This document shows positions 1 to 9,250 of a stretch of DNA of 64,000 nt, one piece after another (position 1 is the first letter of the stretch; every line of letters starts with the position of its first letter). A program made the position numbers and the translations under genes. The notes beneath the pieces were generated by a model, which did no database searches, was not told the origin of the DNA, and worked only from the letters and a program-made list of their open reading frames with translations. This DNA is from Weissella hellenica (lineage in GTDB: Bacteria; Bacillota; Bacilli; Lactobacillales; Lactobacillaceae). The DNA lies in NCBI RefSeq assembly GCF_005405545.1, contig NZ_BJEG01000006.1, positions 1 through 64,000 on the forward strand, given 5' to 3'.

Positions 1-74
1 GTCAGATTCGCAAGCTATATTTCACAAACTCTTTAAGTCAATTTCACGATTTTCACGCTGTTTGACATAGAGCC

Positions 75-107
75 AAAAAAAGGAATCCATTATTGGATTC
101 CTTTTTT
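75..107 (-). terminator. Terminator after rpsP
   Basis: An inverted repeat (AGGAATCCA, short loop, TGGATTCCT) flanked by A and T runs lies just past the rpsP stop. It reads as an intrinsic terminator for the rnc-to-rpsP operon. The run of T on both strands would let it work in either direction. Bases 1-74 to its left show no gene or other signal I can support. Confidence 0.8.
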
Positions 108-116
108 ACTATCAAA

Positions 117-389
117 TTACTTTGAGTACTTTGCAGTATGATACTTTTCCATGATGCCAGCGTTTGACAACAAGTTCTTAACAGTATCTGATGGTTGTGC
201 ACCATTGTTCAACCATGACAAAACTAGTTCTTCATCTAGCTTTACTTCTGATGGTTGTACTAGTGGGTTGTAAGTTCCCACTGTTTCAATAAAACGACCA
301 TCACGTGGTGAACGTGAGTCTGCAACAACGATACGGTATACAGGGTGCTTCTTTGAACCCATGCGCTTTAAGCGAATTTTAACTGCCAT
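117..389 (-). CDS. rpsP: 30S ribosomal protein S16
   Basis: The product is a 90-residue S16 protein of the small ribosomal subunit, needed for 30S assembly. The N-terminus ([20 protein letters not shown]) and the following [13 protein letters not shown] segment are the family signature, and the length is normal. A GGAGGA ribosome binding site lies 11 bases upstream of the ATG. It is the last gene of the ffh operon, followed by a terminator. The ffh-rpsP pairing is common in Firmicutes. The 90-base gap to ffh holds a weak inverted repeat (AAAGTGT/ACACTTT, about 450-474) with no T run on the coding strand, so read-through from ffh is expected. Confidence 0.98.
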   Translation of the reverse strand: MAVKIRLKRMGSKKHPVYRIVVADSRSPRDGRFIETVGTYNPLVQPSEVKLDEELVLSWLNNGAQPSDTVKNLLSNAGIMEKYHTAKYSK

Positions 390-479
390 ATTTTTATAAT
401 TCCTCCAGTCGATTTCTACATGTATAACTATAACAAACTATTTAACTGCTGTAAAGTGTTTTTCCTTTACACTTTAAAA

Positions 480-1928
480 TTAACGTCTTTTCTTTTTATT
501 TTTCCGCATTTTTCGGGCCATTTGTTTCATAGCGACATTCGCCATTTTACCCTTCATGCCACCACCAGGGAAGCCAGCACCACTGCCGCCGCCCATAGCA
601 TTCATCATTTGCTCCATACCCGCCATGTTACCGTTCATCACACCACTCATCATCTTCTTCATTTGATTAAATTGTTTAATCATGCGATTAACTTCAACAA
701 TTGGACGACCGGCTCCTGCAGCTAGACGGCGTCTACGTGACGGATTCAAAATATCTGGATTTTCACGTTCAGCTGGTGTCATTGACATAACAATTGCTTT
801 AATATGCGCCATATCTTTGGGATCAATTTTAGCATTCTTTAAAGCTGGATTATTTGCCATTCCTGGAATCATTTTCATAATGTCTTCCATCGGCCCCATG
901 TTTTGTAATTGATCCATTTGATCAATAAAATCATTGAAATCAAACGTATTTGACTTCATCTTTTCCATGGTTTCTGCAGCTTGCTTTTCATCATAATCTT
1001 TTTGGGCTTTTTCAATCAAAGTCAGCAAATCACCCATACCAAGAATACGACTAGCCATTCGATCTGGATAGAAAATATCCAAATCAGTCATTTTTTCACC
1101 TTGACCAACAAATTTGATTGGCTTACCAGTCACTGCACGAATTGATAAGGCTGCTCCACCACGTGTATCACCATCTAACTTGGTTAAAACAATCCCGGTA
1201 ATATCAAGACGGTTATTAAATCCTTCTGCTGTTTCAACCGCATTCTGTCCGGTCATGGCATCAACAACCAACATAATTTCATCAGGATGTGCGATATCTT
1301 TGACGTCAGCTAACTCTTGCATGAGCTCTTCATCGATTTGTAGACGTCCAGCCGCATCAATAAAGACGTAATCTGACTTCAATTCAGCCGCTTTTTCCAT
1401 TCCGGCTTTAACAATATCACGCGGATTAACATCCGTTCCCATTTCAAAAACAGGAACATCAATTTGCTCACCCAAGGTTTTCAATTGTTCAATGGCAGCC
1501 GGACGATAAACGTCGGCTGCAATCATCATTGGTCGGGCGTTTTGTTCATTCTTTAACTTAAGCGCTAACTTACCAGCAGTTGTCGTTTTACCAGCACCTT
1601 GAAGACCAACCATCATAATAACAGTTGGAATCTTAGGTGATTTGTTCAATGGTACATCAGACTCACCCATCATTGCTGTCAATTCATCATTAACGATTGA
1701 CACAATTTGTTGGGCTGGATTCAAACCATCCAGTACCTTTGCACCTGTTGCTTTTTCACGAACATTGCGCACAAAGTCTTTTACGACTTTAAAATTAACG
1801 TCGGCTTCTAATAATGCCAAACGAATCTCACGCATCGTTTCACGTAAGTCGGCATCTGTAACTTTACCTTTACGTCGTAAGCCACTTAAAGCTTGCTGTA
1901 GTCGATCTGTTAAACCTTCAAAGGCCAT
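480..1928 (-). CDS. ffh: Signal recognition particle protein Ffh (SRP54)
   Basis: This is the SRP GTPase that binds signal peptides on nascent membrane and secreted proteins and docks with FtsY. It has 482 residues, a normal length. In order: an N domain (about 1-95), a G domain with P-loop GLQGAGKT (about 108-115), DAAGR (about 191-195) and TKLDGD (about 249-254), and a methionine-rich M domain (about 300-450) that binds SRP RNA and signal sequences. The tail is basic (ends RKNKKKRR). A GAGGAG site precedes the ATG. It lies four bases after ylxM, whose product is known to stimulate SRP in streptococci, and shares an operon with its receptor gene ftsY. Confidence 0.98.
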   Translation of the reverse strand: MAFEGLTDRLQQALSGLRRKGKVTDADLRETMREIRLALLEADVNFKVVKDFVRNVREKATGAKVLDGLNPAQQIVSIVNDELTAMMGESDVPLNKSPKIPTVIMMVGLQGAGKTTTAGKLALKLKNEQNARPMMIAADVYRPAAIEQLKTLGEQIDVPVFEMGTDVNPRDIVKAGMEKAAELKSDYVFIDAAGRLQIDEELMQELADVKDIAHPDEIMLVVDAMTGQNAVETAEGFNNRLDITGIVLTKLDGDTRGGAALSIRAVTGKPIKFVGQGEKMTDLDIFYPDRMASRILGMGDLLTLIEKAQKDYDEKQAAETMEKMKSNTFDFNDFIDQMDQLQNMGPMEDIMKMIPGMANNPALKNAKIDPKDMAHIKAIVMSMTPAERENPDILNPSRRRRLAAGAGRPIVEVNRMIKQFNQMKKMMSGVMNGNMAGMEQMMNAMGGGSGAGFPGGGMKGKMANVAMKQMARKMRKNKKKRR

Positions 1929-1932
1929 TGCT

Positions 1933-2274
1933 TTACTCCTCTTCTAATGTCACTAATTGCGTTGCTAAACGAATTAAGTTCTCGTCATTAGGATATTTTT
2001 TTTGAATATACGTATTTAAATGGTCAGCTACTTGCTGTCTATGTTGATAGTCATCATAAAGATGTAACTTCACTTCATAGTTTTCTAGTAACTGAGTACT
2101 TCTTTTAATATTATCATAAACAGCTTGACGTGAAACCTGATATTCTTCAGCAATTTCACCCAAAGAATAATCATCAGCATAATACAGTTGCAGATAATCA
2201 TTTTGTTTTGTGGTTAATAATGGTTCGTAAAAATCACATAACATATTCAAACGCATGCTTTTTGCTAATTCCAT
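1933..2274 (-). CDS. ylxM: YlxM, SRP-associated UPF0122 protein
   Basis: A 113-residue YlxM/p13 family protein. A sigma-factor-like helix-turn-helix is visible around residues 25-60 ([20 protein letters not shown] and the following SRQAVYDNI). Despite the fold, family members are not classical regulators: in streptococci YlxM binds SRP RNA and modulates Ffh/FtsY GTPase activity. Its position between ftsY and ffh, with four to five base gaps, fits that role. The acidic C-terminus (TLEEE) is typical. The function is inferred from family and context. Confidence 0.92.
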   Translation of the reverse strand: MELAKSMRLNMLCDFYEPLLTTKQNDYLQLYYADDYSLGEIAEEYQVSRQAVYDNIKRSTQLLENYEVKLHLYDDYQHRQQVADHLNTYIQKKYPNDENLIRLATQLVTLEEE

Positions 2275-2279
2275 GATAT

Positions 2280-3467
2280 TTACTCCGTTAATAAGCTACC
2301 AAACAAACTTTTAGCAAAGTCATTTGCCTCAAATGGTTGGATATCAGTTACATTTTCACCTAATCCAACCCATTTAACTGGTAAGTGAAGCTCGTTTCGA
2401 ATTGGTAAAATAATACCACCTTTGGCAGTACCATCTAATTTAGTCAAAATAATACCCGTGACATCGGTTGAATCTTTAAACAATTTTGCTTGCTGAACAG
2501 CATTTTGACCAGTAGTTGCATCAAGTGCTAACAAAACTTCTTGCGGTTCATTTGGTAATTCACGTGTAATGATTCGCTTCATCTTAGCTAATTCTTGCAT
2601 CAAATTAACGTTATTTTGTAAACGACCAGCCGTATCAACAAATAAAATATCCGCCTGTGTATCAATTGCTGTTTTAACCCCGTCAAACACCACTGAAGCT
2701 GGATCTGCTTTAGCAGTTCCTGTTACAACTGGCACACCATTACGCTCCCCCCAAGCAACTAATTGCTCAGTAGCACCCGCTCTAAACGTATCTGCAGCAG
2801 CTAAGACTACTTTTTTACCAGCATTTTTATAATAAGCTGATAATTTACCAATTGTTGTTGTTTTACCAACACCGTTAACACCCACAAGCAAGATAACTGT
2901 TGGGCCTTGTGGCGCAAAATGCATTGATGCATCTTCATCAATTCCTTGACTACGATATAGCGAAACCAGCTTATCAACAATGACTGCCGAAACTTCTTGC
3001 TTACTCTTAGCATTTTGTAGTTTAACTTCATCACGTAGTTCTTCAGTTATCTGAATTGCTGTTTGTGCACCAACATCCGCACCAATTAAAGTCTCTTCTA
3101 AGTCATCAAAAAAGTCTTCATCAACCGAACGGAAATTTGCCATAAAGGCATTCCAACGCTCTGACCATGTCTTTTTTGTCTTGCTTAGACCCGAATCTAA
3201 TTTTTGGCTAGCATTTTCTGTTTCTGTTTCTGTTTCTGTTTCTGTTTCTGTTTCTGTTTCTGTTTCTGTTTCTGTTTCTGTTTCTGTTTCTGTAGTATTG
3301 CGAATTGGCAAAATAATGTCAACTGCTTTACCTGGCATTGGCTGCAATACTTCTACGACAACCACTTTAACTGGTGGCATACCATTTTCCCAACTACTTG
3401 GGTATAGCACTTCAATTTCAACAATATCCTCAACTGGCTTTTTCTTAAAAAAATCAAATAAACCCAT
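2280..3467 (-). CDS. ftsY: SRP receptor FtsY with Thr-Glu repeat tract
   Basis: FtsY is the membrane-associated GTPase receptor that accepts Ffh-ribosome complexes. It has 395 residues. The C-terminal NG domain is intact: P-loop GVNGVGKT (about 196-203), DTAGR, and [10 protein letters not shown]. The N-terminal A domain is unusual: after a short amphipathic start ([10 protein letters not shown]) and a valine-rich stretch comes a run of 13 Thr-Glu dipeptides (residues 59-84) encoded by a perfect hexanucleotide repeat. FtsY A domains are generally acidic and variable, so the tract likely supplies the acidity. The peptide ILPIRN occurs twice, just before the repeat and again in the G domain (about 349-354). 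The start is supported by AGGGGA upstream of the ATG. Confidence 0.97.
   Translation of the reverse strand: MGLFDFFKKKPVEDIVEIEVLYPSSWENGMPPVKVVVVEVLQPMPGKAVDIILPIRNTTETETETETETETETETETETETETENASQKLDSGLSKTKKTWSERWNAFMANFRSVDEDFFDDLEETLIGADVGAQTAIQITEELRDEVKLQNAKSKQEVSAVIVDKLVSLYRSQGIDEDASMHFAPQGPTVILLVGVNGVGKTTTIGKLSAYYKNAGKKVVLAAADTFRAGATEQLVAWGERNGVPVVTGTAKADPASVVFDGVKTAIDTQADILFVDTAGRLQNNVNLMQELAKMKRIITRELPNEPQEVLLALDATTGQNAVQQAKLFKDSTDVTGIILTKLDGTAKGGIILPIRNELHLPVKWVGLGENVTDIQPFEANDFAKSLFGSLLTE
3215..3292. repeat. 13-copy hexanucleotide microsatellite inside ftsY
   Basis: Thirteen uninterrupted copies of TTTCTG on the plus strand (78 bases), read as ACAGAA on the coding strand and giving alternating Thr and Glu. 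The unit is a multiple of three, so slippage would change protein length without a frameshift. The two other forward frames give Phe-Cys and Ser-Val runs, which are non-coding shadows. Confidence 0.97.
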
Positions 3468-3479
3468 ACTTATTTCCCC

Positions 3480-6400
3480 TTAATCTTCTACGAGCGTTTC
3501 GTCCAAGTTCGTTAAATTAACCGACACCATTGCCGAAACTCCTGGTTCTTGCATCGTCACACCATAGAGCACGTCAGCTTGTGTCATTGTACCCTTGCGG
3601 TGCGTAATGACAATAAATTGTGTCCGTTGATTAACTTCATGTAAGTAATTAGCAAAACGATCGACATTGGCTTCATCTAATGCTGCTTCAGTTTCATCTA
3701 AAATTGCAAATGGTACTGGACGAACAGCTAAAATTGCAAATAACAAACTAATTGCTGTTAATGCTTTTTCACCACCTGAAAGCAAACTCATTTGTTGGAA
3801 TTTTTTACCAGGTGGCTGCGCTTGAATATCTATCCCACTAGTTAATAAATTATCGGGGTCGGTTAATACCAAAGCTGCTTGACCACCACCAAACATCTTG
3901 ACAAATATCTTTGAAAATTGTTCTGCAATCTCATCAAAGGTTGTTTTAAAACGTGTTATCACTTCTGTATCCATCTCAGACATTGTTTCTTGCAAGTTGT
4001 CCTTGGCTGCAATCAAATCATTTTGTTGCTGTGTCAAAAAGTCATATCGTTCTTTAACCTCTCGGTATTCTTCAACAGCATGAATATTAACATGACCAAT
4101 TTCCACTAACCCTTTTTGCAATAACTTTAACTTTGTGCGAATTGTCATAATGTCCAAATCAAGTAACTCTGATTTAGCAAATTCAAAAGATATATCATAT
4201 GTTGTTTCTAATACCTTTTCATTATTATTTATTAACGACTTTAGCTCACCTAAGCGACCATTAAGTTTTGAAACAGTTGTCATTGCATCATTTAATGTAT
4301 CTTGAATTATATTTAAATCTTCATTTAGATCAACATATTTTTGTTCGACATTTTGTAATGCAATTTGCACCTTTGCCAAAGATTCTTGCGCTATTTGCTT
4401 TTTGTCCTGATTCAATTTAATTTGTGCACTTAATCGTTGTTTGACATCGTCGCCATCTTTCATGAATTCATCAAGTTGTTGTGTAAATTCTGTAATTTGT
4501 TGGTGCTCAGCTTCTTTTTGCGTCAACAAATCTGATTTGCGAACTTCTAAGGATGATACTAGTGCCTCTGCTTTTGATAATGCGGACTTATCATCACTTA
4601 GTTGTTGATCAGCTTGATTAATTTCTGATTGCAATTGTGTTTGCGTTGCAAGGTCCTCATCAAGTTGCTGTTGTAAACGTTGCTGTTTATTAGCCAACTC
4701 AAAAACTGCCTGTTCGTTTTCTGCAACCGTTTTTTGTTGACTTTGTTGTCCAGCAACCAGATGATAATCATATTGTAGCGCAGTTTGTTCTTTATTTAAC
4801 TGCTCAAGATTGGCTTGGGCTAATTGTAAATTAGCTTTTTGTGTCTGTACTTGTTCATTAAGTGTGAGTACTCGTTGTTGCTGGTTGTTAAATGTCGTTG
4901 TCGTACCCGTCAACTCATGATCAGTTTGCTTAACCTGGTTCTCTAACGCAAGAACTTCTGCATGCAATGTTTTTTCCTGATTAATCAGCTGATCAATTTC
5001 CGTTTTTTGTGACAGTAATCCATTACCATGTTGCCGATTCGCACCACCGGTCATTGAACCACCTGCGTTCATTACTTGACCATCTAAAGTTACCAAACGA
5101 ACACGATGCTGCAATTGCTTTGCAATTATAATCGCTGCATTCATGTCAGTCACAATTAAAGTTGTACCTAATAAATTGGCAACAATATTTTGATATTCAG
5201 ATTTTGTTGTCACTAGGTCAGCTGCAATTCCAATCACACCTTCTAACTGATTTAAAGTAGCCAGCTGATAATCGGACAAATGCCTACCCTTAATTGTTGA
5301 TTGTGGCAAGAAAGTTACTCTACCTAACCGATGTTTTGCTAAATAATTAATAGCTTGTTTTGCTACTTGCTCATTGATAACAATAACATGCTGTAGTGCA
5401 GCACCTAAGGCTGTTTCAATCGCGATTTTATGTTCTTCTTGCACCGTAATTAAATTAGCAACAACTCCTTGAATGCCAGTAAAATTACTTTGTGCCTTCA
5501 TCAAGTTTTTTACACCTTGATAATAACCATCATAATTTTCAGCAACATGTTGTAATGACTGCAAACGAGTACTCAATCGTTGCTCTTGGGCCATTTTAGT
5601 AAACCATGCTTCTCTAACGTCATGCCGCTGTTGCTCTAAACGCTGACCTTCTTTTTTTGTAATTTCAAAGGCTTGTTTTGCCTCTTCTAAGTTTTGTTCA
5701 GCCGCTTTAGTTGCAGTTTTTTCCTCATTAACCTGAGTTGACACGTCTGTGAGTCTTTGCTTAATTTGTGCTGCCCGCTTTTTTAAACGTAACGACTCTG
5801 CATCACTACGTTCATTCTCTTGTGCTAAATAGTTTCGTTCATTTTTAGCACTAGTTAAGTCTTGCATTGTCGTAATTAATGCTTGTCGTACTTGTTCAAT
5901 ATTTTGATTAAGTTCGCTTAATTTTGTACGTGGATGCGTTGTCGCCACTTGCTGTATTAACTTTTGATAATGTTCATATTTTTCTGTTTGGACAATTAAT
6001 TCATGTTCACACTGCTCATATGAATGATCAATAACTGCTAATCGTTCTGTCGCTAATGCCAACCGGTCTTGTAACGTTTTAATAGTTTCAGTGCGGTTTT
6101 TATGACGCTCAGCTAACAGATTTTTTTTACCAGTTAATTTTTCAATTTGCTGAATGTGTGACAGCAATGCTTCCTGATATGACTGTTGTTCTTGATTTAG
6201 TGCAATACGCTGTTCTCTGAGCTTTTCAATTGCTTCTTTTTTATCCTGAACCAACCCTTTTTGTCGTTCATAAGCTGCCTGATTTGTCGTTATACTAGCC
6301 GCTAATTGATTTTTTTCTTGATACCAGTCTAATAATTCTAAAACAATTCGTGATTGATCTAATTTATCATATGAGGCTTTGGTCGTAATATAATCTTGCG

Positions 6401-7034
6401 CTTTTGCAGATTCTTGGGCTAATGGTTCCACACGATCTTGCAACTCATATAAAATATCAGCAACACGTGTTAAATTATCATGAACATCAACTAACTCTTT
6501 TTTGGCTTTATCTTTATTTTGCTTATATTTATAAACACCTGCAACATCCTCAATAATACTTCGTCGTTCGATAGGTTTTTCACTAAAAATACTTTCTACA
6601 CGCCCTTGCGAGATAATTGAAAAACTTTCACGACCCAAGCCAGAATCCATAAATAATTCATAAACATCTTTTAATCTGACATTAACACCATTAATTTGAT
6701 AGTTTGAATCACCATTGCGATAAAGGCGTCTTGTAATAGTGATTTCTGAGTATTCTGAATGCAAGTAATGATCAGTATTATCAAATGTTATTGCGACTTC
6801 AGCACGATTTAACGGTGCACGTTGTGTCGTACCGCCAAAAATGACATCTGCCATTTTATCACCACGTAGTCCTTTAGCAGACTGTTCTCCCATGACCCAA
6901 CGAATCGCCTCAATAATATTTGACTTACCTGATCCATTGGGACCAATAACCCCGGTAATTCCTGGCATAAATTCAATTTTGGTTCGTTCAGCAAACGACT
7001 TAAAACCAGTTATTTCCAAAGTTTTTAATTTCAT
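3480..7034 (-). CDS. smc: Chromosome segregation protein SMC
   Basis: SMC forms the condensin core with ScpA and ScpB and organises the nucleoid. It has 1184 residues, a normal length. The order is: N-terminal ATPase half with Walker A GPNGSGKS (31-38), a long heptad-rich coiled coil (about 170-500), a hinge (about 515-660, containing the Gly-rich GGSMTGGAN), a returning coiled coil (about 670-1010), then the C-terminal half with signature LSGGEKALTAISLLFAIL and Walker B ending in DETEAALDEANV. It sits 9 bases after rnc and 12 before ftsY, the common Firmicutes order rnc-smc-ftsY. Confidence 0.98.
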   Translation of the reverse strand: MKLKTLEITGFKSFAERTKIEFMPGITGVIGPNGSGKSNIIEAIRWVMGEQSAKGLRGDKMADVIFGGTTQRAPLNRAEVAITFDNTDHYLHSEYSEITITRRLYRNGDSNYQINGVNVRLKDVYELFMDSGLGRESFSIISQGRVESIFSEKPIERRSIIEDVAGVYKYKQNKDKAKKELVDVHDNLTRVADILYELQDRVEPLAQESAKAQDYITTKASYDKLDQSRIVLELLDWYQEKNQLAASITTNQAAYERQKGLVQDKKEAIEKLREQRIALNQEQQSYQEALLSHIQQIEKLTGKKNLLAERHKNRTETIKTLQDRLALATERLAVIDHSYEQCEHELIVQTEKYEHYQKLIQQVATTHPRTKLSELNQNIEQVRQALITTMQDLTSAKNERNYLAQENERSDAESLRLKKRAAQIKQRLTDVSTQVNEEKTATKAAEQNLEEAKQAFEITKKEGQRLEQQRHDVREAWFTKMAQEQRLSTRLQSLQHVAENYDGYYQGVKNLMKAQSNFTGIQGVVANLITVQEEHKIAIETALGAALQHVIVINEQVAKQAINYLAKHRLGRVTFLPQSTIKGRHLSDYQLATLNQLEGVIGIAADLVTTKSEYQNIVANLLGTTLIVTDMNAAIIIAKQLQHRVRLVTLDGQVMNAGGSMTGGANRQHGNGLLSQKTEIDQLINQEKTLHAEVLALENQVKQTDHELTGTTTTFNNQQQRVLTLNEQVQTQKANLQLAQANLEQLNKEQTALQYDYHLVAGQQSQQKTVAENEQAVFELANKQQRLQQQLDEDLATQTQLQSEINQADQQLSDDKSALSKAEALVSSLEVRKSDLLTQKEAEHQQITEFTQQLDEFMKDGDDVKQRLSAQIKLNQDKKQIAQESLAKVQIALQNVEQKYVDLNEDLNIIQDTLNDAMTTVSKLNGRLGELKSLINNNEKVLETTYDISFEFAKSELLDLDIMTIRTKLKLLQKGLVEIGHVNIHAVEEYREVKERYDFLTQQQNDLIAAKDNLQETMSEMDTEVITRFKTTFDEIAEQFSKIFVKMFGGGQAALVLTDPDNLLTSGIDIQAQPPGKKFQQMSLLSGGEKALTAISLLFAILAVRPVPFAILDETEAALDEANVDRFANYLHEVNQRTQFIVITHRKGTMTQADVLYGVTMQEPGVSAMVSVNLTNLDETLVED

Positions 7035-7043
7035 TTTATCTTC

Positions 7044-7742
7044 CTAATCGTTCATTAAAGATTGGTAAGCTTTGCGTGCAGCCCTTTTTTCTGCATCCTT
7101 GGTAGACTTACCAGTACCAGTTGCTAATGGTTCATTATCAACAGCCACTTGCACAGTAAAAATTTGTTCATTATTTGAAACAGCTTGTTCATCTAACTTA
7201 TTATAAGTGATTTTTACAGAACCATCTCGCTGTAAATATTCTTGTAATTTTGATTTATAATCAATAAATTGATCATAGAAACCTTCATCAATCTTTACAA
7301 ACATGATGTCTTCTAAGAATTGCATAACCGTTTCTTGTCCTTGGTCTAGGAATAAAGCACCAATAAAGGCTTCCCACAAATCTTCTAATAGCGAATCACG
7401 ATTGCGTGCCCCTGATAGTTCTTCTCCACGTCCTAATTGCACATAACGATCTAGATGCAACTCACGTGACAAAGCTGCGAATGCTCTTGTCTGGACCATT
7501 GAAATTCTCAACTCTGTCAATCGACCTTCATCCCAATTTGGAAAACGTTTAAATAGATAAACAGCAGTTGATTGTTGCATAACCGCATCCCCCAAAAATT
7601 CAAGTCGTTGGTAATCGTTACCTGTGTAGCCAGGATGCTCGTTGATATAATTGGCCTGTGTTAAAGCTTCTTCTAGCAATTTTATATTATCAAAATGGAT
7701 ATGATGATCTGCTTCTAAATCTTGTTGTAGTTGTTTAAACAT
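7044..7742 (-). CDS. rnc: Ribonuclease III
   Basis: A double-strand-specific endoribonuclease for rRNA processing and antisense RNA decay. It has 232 residues: an RNase III domain (about 5-150) and a dsRNA-binding domain (about 158-228). The signature reads YQRLEFLGDAV, with metal ligands E48 and D52, and the second half is intact (LLEDLWEAFIGALFLDQG, D121 and E124). The residue matching E. coli Glu38 is Gln45. That position is the least critical of the acidic set, so the enzyme is probably active. It is first in the rnc-smc-ftsY-ylxM-ffh-rpsP operon and has its own extended -10 promoter. Confidence 0.96.
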   Translation of the reverse strand: MFKQLQQDLEADHHIHFDNIKLLEEALTQANYINEHPGYTGNDYQRLEFLGDAVMQQSTAVYLFKRFPNWDEGRLTELRISMVQTRAFAALSRELHLDRYVQLGRGEELSGARNRDSLLEDLWEAFIGALFLDQGQETVMQFLEDIMFVKIDEGFYDQFIDYKSKLQEYLQRDGSVKITYNKLDEQAVSNNEQIFTVQVAVDNEPLATGTGKSTKDAEKRAARKAYQSLMND

Positions 7743-7774
7743 AGTCCTACCTTCTTTTTTATATACACTATTCT

Positions 7775-7783
7775 ATTATACCA
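7775..7783 (-). promoter_or_regulatory. Extended -10 promoter of the rnc-rpsP operon
   Basis: Read on the minus strand the sequence is TGGTATAAT, an extended -10 element with a perfect Pribnow box, 32 bases upstream of the rnc start codon. No convincing -35 lies 17 bases further up, as is usual for extended -10 promoters. The same TGGTAWWAT pattern precedes several other transcription units in this window. Confidence 0.6.
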
Positions 7784-7824
7784 GACCATTATCTTTCTAT
7801 ATTAGTTTTTAGGTGGTAATTAAC

Positions 7825-7864
7825 AAAAAATGAGGGTTGCTTGACCACAACCCTCATTTTTTAT
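7825..7864 (-). terminator. Terminator after acpP (bidirectional shape)
   Basis: A strong hairpin (TGAGGGTTG, short loop, CAACCCTCA) flanked by an A run and a T run lies directly after the acpP stop. It ends the plsX-acpP transcript before the rnc promoter. Confidence 0.88.
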
Positions 7865-8107
7865 TTACTTAGTGTGTGCAGCAATATAATCAACAGTATT
7901 ATTAACCGTAATTAATTGTTCAGCGTCCTCATCAGAAATTTCAGCACCAAATTCATCTTCCATTTCAAGTACTAGTTCAACAAAATCAATTGAATCAGCA
8001 TCAATGTCTTTCGTAAAATTAGTCTCGCCTGTTACTTTAGCTGCATCCAATTCAAAATGATCAGCGACTAGTGTTATTACTTTATCCAAAATTTCTTGTC
8101 GTTCCAT
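7865..8107 (-). CDS. acpP: Acyl carrier protein
   Basis: An 80-residue acidic acyl carrier protein. The phosphopantetheine attachment serine is Ser39 in DADSIDFVELVLEMED (canonical DSLD becomes DSID). It carries growing acyl chains in fatty acid synthesis and supplies acyl-ACP to PlsX, whose gene lies 57 bases upstream in the same direction. The plsX-acpP pairing separate from the fab cluster is common in Lactobacillales, so this may be a housekeeping ACP or one dedicated to phospholipid synthesis. A terminator follows immediately. Confidence 0.95.
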   Translation of the reverse strand: MERQEILDKVITLVADHFELDAAKVTGETNFTKDIDADSIDFVELVLEMEDEFGAEISDEDAEQLITVNNTVDYIAAHTK

Positions 8108-8164
8108 TATTACGTTACTTCCTCTTCTAAAAATGATATTTTTAAATTTAATAATTAATGTATT

Positions 8165-9199
8165 CTAATCAGTTGATTTTGACAAATCAGATTTATGTTC
8201 AGCAACAAACTGTTGCGTCTTTGTTACCAAATCTGTTTCTAGCATCGTGTGAATTTGCTTCATCGTATTAGCAACTGCACTGGGACCAGCTGAACCATGA
8301 GTCTTAACAACTGGTGCCTTCACACCAATAACAACTGCACCACCATGTTGTGAGTAGTCAAGTCGTGATTGAATTTCTTTCATTGCAGGCTTCAACATTA
8401 AACCAGCTACTTTTGTTTTAATATTACCATCTAAAATTGCATGCTTAATCAAGCGTAGCATCGATAGCGCAGTTCCTTCTGTAGCCTTCAATGCTGCATT
8501 ACCTGAAAAGCCATCTGCGACAACTACATCTGCCGGTCCTTGCAAAATATCACGTGATTCAACATTACCAACGAAATTAATATATTGCTTTTCACCACCA
8601 TGCTTAAGCAATTGATGCGCTTCTTTATGGACTGCGTCTCCTTTATCCTCTTCGGTACCATTATTCAACAAACCAACACGTGGATTTGTGAAACCAAGGA
8701 CTTCTTGCGCATAAAATGAGCCTAGAATACCATATTGATATAAATGAGTTGGTCTGTTTTCAGCATTAGCACCAACATCCATCATAGCAAAAGCATCATT
8801 TGGGCCATCTAAAGCAGGTAAAACAGTCAACAAAGCTGGCCGATCAATACCTCGAATACGTCCGACAGTAAAAATTCCCACTGCTAACAACGCACCTGTA
8901 TTCCCAGCAGAGAAAATCGCATCAGCATCACCATCTTTAACAGCTTGTGCTGCCATTACTAATGAACTTTTTTTCTTACGACGAATCGCTTTGACTGGCT
9001 CTTCACCCATTTCAATTATTTCATCTGATTGGACTAAAGTTAAGCGTGTTACATCTTTCACCAATGGCTTAACTTTATCAAGTTGACCGAATAGCAAGAA
9101 TTCAGTATCCTGCATATTATCACGTGCCTGTTCAATACCTGCCACAATCGCCTCTGGGGCATTATCACCGCCCATTGCATCAACAGCAATCTTATACAT
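8165..9199 (-). CDS. plsX: Phosphate acyltransferase PlsX
   Basis: PlsX converts acyl-ACP to acyl-phosphate, the donor for PlsY in phosphatidic acid synthesis. With the start at 9199 it has 344 residues, normal for the family, and opens MYKIAVDAMGGDNAPEAIV, the family signature. A start at 9214 is open, but the GAGGGAG ribosome binding site lies between the two ATGs, six bases before 9199, which decides for the inner one. It is followed by acpP, the source of its substrate. A perfect inverted repeat lies in its upstream region and could be an operator. Confidence 0.96.
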   Translation of the reverse strand: MYKIAVDAMGGDNAPEAIVAGIEQARDNMQDTEFLLFGQLDKVKPLVKDVTRLTLVQSDEIIEMGEEPVKAIRRKKKSSLVMAAQAVKDGDADAIFSAGNTGALLAVGIFTVGRIRGIDRPALLTVLPALDGPNDAFAMMDVGANAENRPTHLYQYGILGSFYAQEVLGFTNPRVGLLNNGTEEDKGDAVHKEAHQLLKHGGEKQYINFVGNVESRDILQGPADVVVADGFSGNAALKATEGTALSMLRLIKHAILDGNIKTKVAGLMLKPAMKEIQSRLDYSQHGGAVVIGVKAPVVKTHGSAGPSAVANTMKQIHTMLETDLVTKTQQFVAEHKSDLSKSTD

Positions 9200-9250
9200 A
9201 ATTAACTCCCTCACGGATTTACATAGACTTTTTTATAATTGCAATACTAT

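Noticed and set aside
390-479. Inverted repeat AAAGTGT/ACACTTT between ffh and rpsP as a terminator
   Set aside because: No T run follows on the minus strand and rpsP has a strong ribosome binding site but no clear promoter, so the genes are probably co-transcribed.
3204-3483. Plus-strand frames with long Phe-Cys or Ser-Val runs over the ftsY repeat
   Set aside because: They are antisense readings of the TTTCTG microsatellite; no ribosome binding site or family likeness.
7824-7864. Inverted repeat considered as a recombination or attachment site
   Set aside because: It has a clean terminator shape with flanking A and T runs right after acpP; no integrase or repeat partner nearby.
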